This document shows positions 62,444-64,000 of a DNA stretch of 64,000 bases, piece by piece. The stretch is taken from the NCBI GenBank assembly GCA_942493145.1, contig OW818679.1, forward strand, positions 1,922,001 through 1,986,000. The letters are read 5' to 3'. The stretch's first letter is position 1. Each line of letters starts with the position of its first letter. Below the pieces are notes generated by a model. It searched no databases and was not told where the DNA came from. It worked only from the letters and a program-made list of their open reading frames with translations. The position numbers and the translations under genes are program-made. This DNA is from ENR-C20 sp942493145 (GTDB lineage: Bacteria; Bacillota; Clostridia; Acetivibrionales; DTU013).

Positions 62444-62887
62444 TCAGCAGCCGCAGCCACATCCGCATCCGCCGCCGCCATCGCCGCTGCTGCCACAACC
62501 ACCGCTGCCACAACTGTCGCAGCCTTCGCTTTCATCATAACCTTCAACACCACCGCTCATATGAAAGGAAATGACATTGTTGACCTGAGTAATGAGTTTG
62601 TCCAGTTCTTCTTTAGCCGTTGCATACTTGCTTATTGATTCATTTGTACCAAATACTTCCGATTTGACTTTCATTACTTCCCTGAGGTTGCCCATTGTTG
62701 CCTCATCTCTAAGTTGATATGCACTCTGGTAATTCTGCTGAAGTTCATTATACTCGTCCAACAGACCCTGTGCCACAGCATCAACTGCCAGTACTTCCTG
62801 GGTTGCTATCAGTTTCTTCACTTCAGCTGATTCAGCGATAAACTCTCCTAATTCCTTTGCCTTGCTAAGAATCTCTGCAGTTGTCAT
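62444..62887 (-). CDS. YlbF/YmcA-family protein (RicA position) with Cys-rich tail
   Basis: 147 residues. A helical YlbF/YmcA domain (about 1-115: 'AKELGEFIAESAEVKKLIAT', 'AVAQGLLDEYNELQQNYQSA') is followed by a Gly/Cys-rich tail with seven cysteines, ending 'GGGGCGCGCGC'. It lies between miaB and mutS, where Bacillus has ymcA/ricA. RicA, YlbF and YaaT form an Fe-S complex that affects RNase Y and phosphorelay; a metal or cluster role for the tail is inferred. The AGGAGG site fits ATG 62887. Confidence 0.8.
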   Translation of the reverse strand: MTTAEILSKAKELGEFIAESAEVKKLIATQEVLAVDAVAQGLLDEYNELQQNYQSAYQLRDEATMGNLREVMKVKSEVFGTNESISKYATAKEELDKLITQVNNVISFHMSGGVEGYDESEGCDSCGSGGCGSSGDGGGGCGCGCGC

Positions 62888-62918
62888 ATGCTGCATCCTC
62901 CTGTTAATTTTATATTTT

Positions 62919-64000
62919 TCAAAGTACCCTTCCGGAAAGTGACCAGGTCTGTATCTCCTCAATCTTCACGGTTATAAGTTTCCCTATCATGTCCTTATGG
63001 CCTTTAAAATTCACTATTTTGTTGGTGCGCGTCCTTCCTGTATAAGTACTGACGCTGTTTTTACTGAGACCCTCTACCAAAACCTCCAGTTCCTGACCTT
63101 CAAGTTCCTCATTGATTTCCTTGCCGATCCTGTTCTGAAGGGCTATAAGCCTTCCAAAGCGGTTATTCTTGACTTCCTCGCTTACCTGGTCCTGAATTGC
63201 CGCGGCAGGTGTCCCGGTGCGTTTTGAATAAAGGAAGGTATATGCAGAGTCGAAACGTACCTCGTCCATCAGGCTGAGAGTTTCTTCAAAGTCTTCTTCA
63301 GTTTCCCCTGGAAAACCGACTATTATATCGGTGGTGAGCGCTATACCGGGGATGGTGTTCCTGATCCTGTCTATAAGTTCAATATAGTGTTCTCTCGAAT
63401 ATTTACGGTTCATAAGGCCAAGAATCCTGTTACTGCCTGATTGAATAGGCAAATGGAGGTATTCACACATCTTCCCGCCTTCCGACATGGCATTGATCAA
63501 ATCATCGGAGAGATCCTTCGGGTGGGAGGTCATGAAGCGTACCCTCTCAATACCGTTATCAGCTTTATTCAAGTGGCGTAACAAATCCGGAAAGCCCTGA
63601 TCATACGAATTGACATTCTGGCCCAACAGGGTGATTTCCCTGAAACCTGCATGTCCAAGTTCTGTTACCTCATTTGAAATATCAGTAACTGTCCGGCTTC
63701 TTTCCCTGCCTCTGACATAAGGTACGATGCAGTAGGAGCAGAAATTATCGCAACCATACATTATCGTTACCCATGCCTTGATGCCTTCTTTTCTCGAAAT
63801 TGGCACACCTTCAGCTATGGAACCTGAAATCTCCTGTATTTCGAGAACTCTTTCATCAGTTTCAATGACATTGTGAAGCATCTCGGGAAACCTGTATTGA
63901 TTGTGTGTGCCGAATACAAGTCCGACATGCCTGTATTTCTTTCTGATATGTTCCACAACATCGTTTTGCTGCATCATGCATCCACAAACGGCTATAATCA
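62919..64000 (-). CDS. miaB: tRNA methylthiotransferase MiaB (N-terminus beyond right edge)
   Basis: 360 codons seen; the frame runs off the window, and residues at the edge read 'IIAVCGCMMQQNDV', matching the third cluster cysteine of the MTTase domain. The radical SAM motif is 'YGCDNFCSYCIVPYVRGRER', then 'LLGQNVNSYDQG', 'LPIQSGSNRILGLMNRKY', 'DIIVGFPGETEEDF' and a C-terminal TRAM domain. It adds methylthio to i6A37 made by MiaA. The missing part holds the first two cysteines. Confidence 0.95.
   Translation of the reverse strand, partial: IIAVCGCMMQQNDVVEHIRKKYRHVGLVFGTHNQYRFPEMLHNVIETDERVLEIQEISGSIAEGVPISRKEGIKAWVTIMYGCDNFCSYCIVPYVRGRERSRTVTDISNEVTELGHAGFREITLLGQNVNSYDQGFPDLLRHLNKADNGIERVRFMTSHPKDLSDDLINAMSEGGKMCEYLHLPIQSGSNRILGLMNRKYSREHYIELIDRIRNTIPGIALTTDIIVGFPGETEEDFEETLSLMDEVRFDSAYTFLYSKRTGTPAAAIQDQVSEEVKNNRFGRLIALQNRIGKEINEELEGQELEVLVEGLSKNSVSTYTGRTRTNKIVNFKGHKDMIGKLITVKIEEIQTWSLSGRVL

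Overview
This is a chromosomal window from a low-to-moderate GC, Gram-positive, spore-forming anaerobe of the Clostridia (inference). The supporting signs are a Spo0E-like phosphatase, a YneA/LexA pair with Gram-positive LexA boxes, YlbF/YmcA-family and YlqF/YlqH proteins, SLH and 'stalk' (copper amine oxidase N-terminal) domains, a TTG/GTG/ATG start mix with strong AGGAGG ribosome binding sites, and a hydrogenase-4-like membrane complex. The gene orders rplS-ylqF-rnhB-ylqG-ylqH, iscR-nifS-nifU-mnmA and miaB-ymcA-mutS-mutL-miaA-hfq are classic Firmicute arrangements. I do not assign a species.

Layout. 1-5.7 kb: truncated Spo0B-type sensor kinase, sugar isomerase-like TIM barrel, DUF4097-like surface protein, thpR-capA pair, YgiT-type zinc-finger protein and bioY with a BirA-like operator over its promoter. 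5.8-13.9 kb: a spo0E-like gene, a murG-like gene, then rplS-lepB-rbgA-rnhB-(FliK-like)-(FlhB C-terminal-like)-yraN-dipeptidase. 14-24.6 kb: aminotransferase, purB, GntR regulator, beta-propeller membrane protein, lone tyrosine recombinase, pit phosphate transporter facing an LCP ligase across Pho-box-like repeats, and DedA. 24.6-35.8 kb: M18 aminopeptidase, histidinol-phosphatase-like gene, Fe-S/thiolation operon (iscR-nifS-nifU-mnmA), rarA, a stalk-domain lipid-free surface protein and a stalk-domain HtrA protease. 35.8-37.5 kb: a complete ISL3-family insertion sequence with 8-bp target duplication, carrying a strongly folded ~230-bp internal element. 37.6-47.2 kb: glyA under a glycine riboswitch, AIR-synthase-like protein, DUF2225, thiI with its own cysteine desulfurase, an SLH/GH18 surface hydrolase and a TMTC-like glycosyltransferase. 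47.3-55 kb: a six-gene hydrogenase-4/complex-I-like operon. 55.1-64 kb: yneA/lexA, hfq, miaA, mutL, mutS, ricA-like, and miaB (cut by the window edge).

The most notable system is the 47.3-55.0 kb operon. It has the subunits of a group 4 membrane [NiFe]-hydrogenase (HyfB, C, E, F, G and a fused H-I), but its large subunit has lost all four cysteines that bind the NiFe centre, while the Fe-S cysteines of the small subunit and the key charged residues of the ion-pump subunits remain. It is therefore best read as an energy-converting hydrogenase-related (Ehr-type) complex of unknown reaction. A second theme is that short tandem repeats repeatedly straddle the stop codons of genes between 24 and 47 kb. 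Sequence-level regulation is rich: a glycine riboswitch, three LexA boxes, a BirA-like operator, an Rrf2-type operator and Pho-box-like direct repeats.
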